DNA from: Chthoniobacter flavus
GTDB lineage: Bacteria > Verrucomicrobiota > Verrucomicrobiia > Chthoniobacterales > DYNR01
Direction: 5' to 3'
DNA length: 5,844 nt
Assembly (NCBI GenBank): GCA_020720945.1
Contig: DYNR01000151.1
Location: 1-5,844, forward strand
Made by a program: the position numbers and the translations under genes. Every line of letters begins with the position of its first letter. The first letter of the stretch is position 1. Under the pieces are notes generated by a model. The model saw only the letters and a list, made by a program, of their open reading frames with translations, was not told where the DNA came from and did no database searches. Below, one piece after another: positions 5,836-5,844 of this stretch.

Positions 5836-5844
5836 GAGAAGAAA
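5819..5844 (+). CDS. Possible start of a further gene, cut by the window edge
   Basis: An ATG at 5819 opens MLLYRLRR and remains open to the end of the window. A purine-rich stretch AGGGAAG lies about 6 nt upstream and could serve as a ribosome-binding site. Eight codons are far too few to identify a product, and the ATG may be chance. Confidence 0.2.

Overview
The window looks like chromosomal DNA of a Gram-negative bacterium. The direct sign is a lipid A / LPS inner-core biosynthesis protein on the minus strand. Base composition is moderately GC-rich, with frequent A- and T-runs. Most start codons have little or no Shine-Dalgarno sequence. I lean towards a Verrucomicrobiota/PVC-type lineage from the general look of the proteins, but the sequence does not prove it. 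No rRNA, tRNA, insertion sequence, phage gene or CRISPR array was seen.

Layout. (1) 59-2106, plus strand: a compact run of four genes. These are a VOC/glyoxalase-I-like protein, a BrnT-like toxin, a CopG/BrnA-type ribbon-helix-helix antitoxin overlapping the toxin gene by 32 nt, and recF starting 10 nt after the antitoxin. A good sigma70-like promoter lies directly against the first start codon, so that mRNA may be leaderless. (2) 2127-4507, minus strand: a 628-residue fusion of a late lipid A acyltransferase (LpxL/LpxM type) with a heptosyltransferase II (WaaF type). A 167-bp gap with a doubtful 40-codon ORF follows, then a short PII-like signalling protein converging on recF. (3) 4506-5708, plus strand: purK, divergent from the fusion gene, with the two start codons sharing two bases. 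(4) 5709-5844: a purine-rich tail with no convincing gene, an inverted repeat, and possibly the first codons of a further gene.

Functionally this is mostly housekeeping: methylglyoxal-type detoxification, recombinational repair, outer-membrane lipid assembly and purine synthesis. A small toxin-antitoxin module is inserted in the recF operon. The most unusual points are the acyltransferase-heptosyltransferase fusion, the zero-length divergent junction between that gene and purK, and the toxin-antitoxin module packed against recF. I found no clear evidence for a wholly new multi-gene system.
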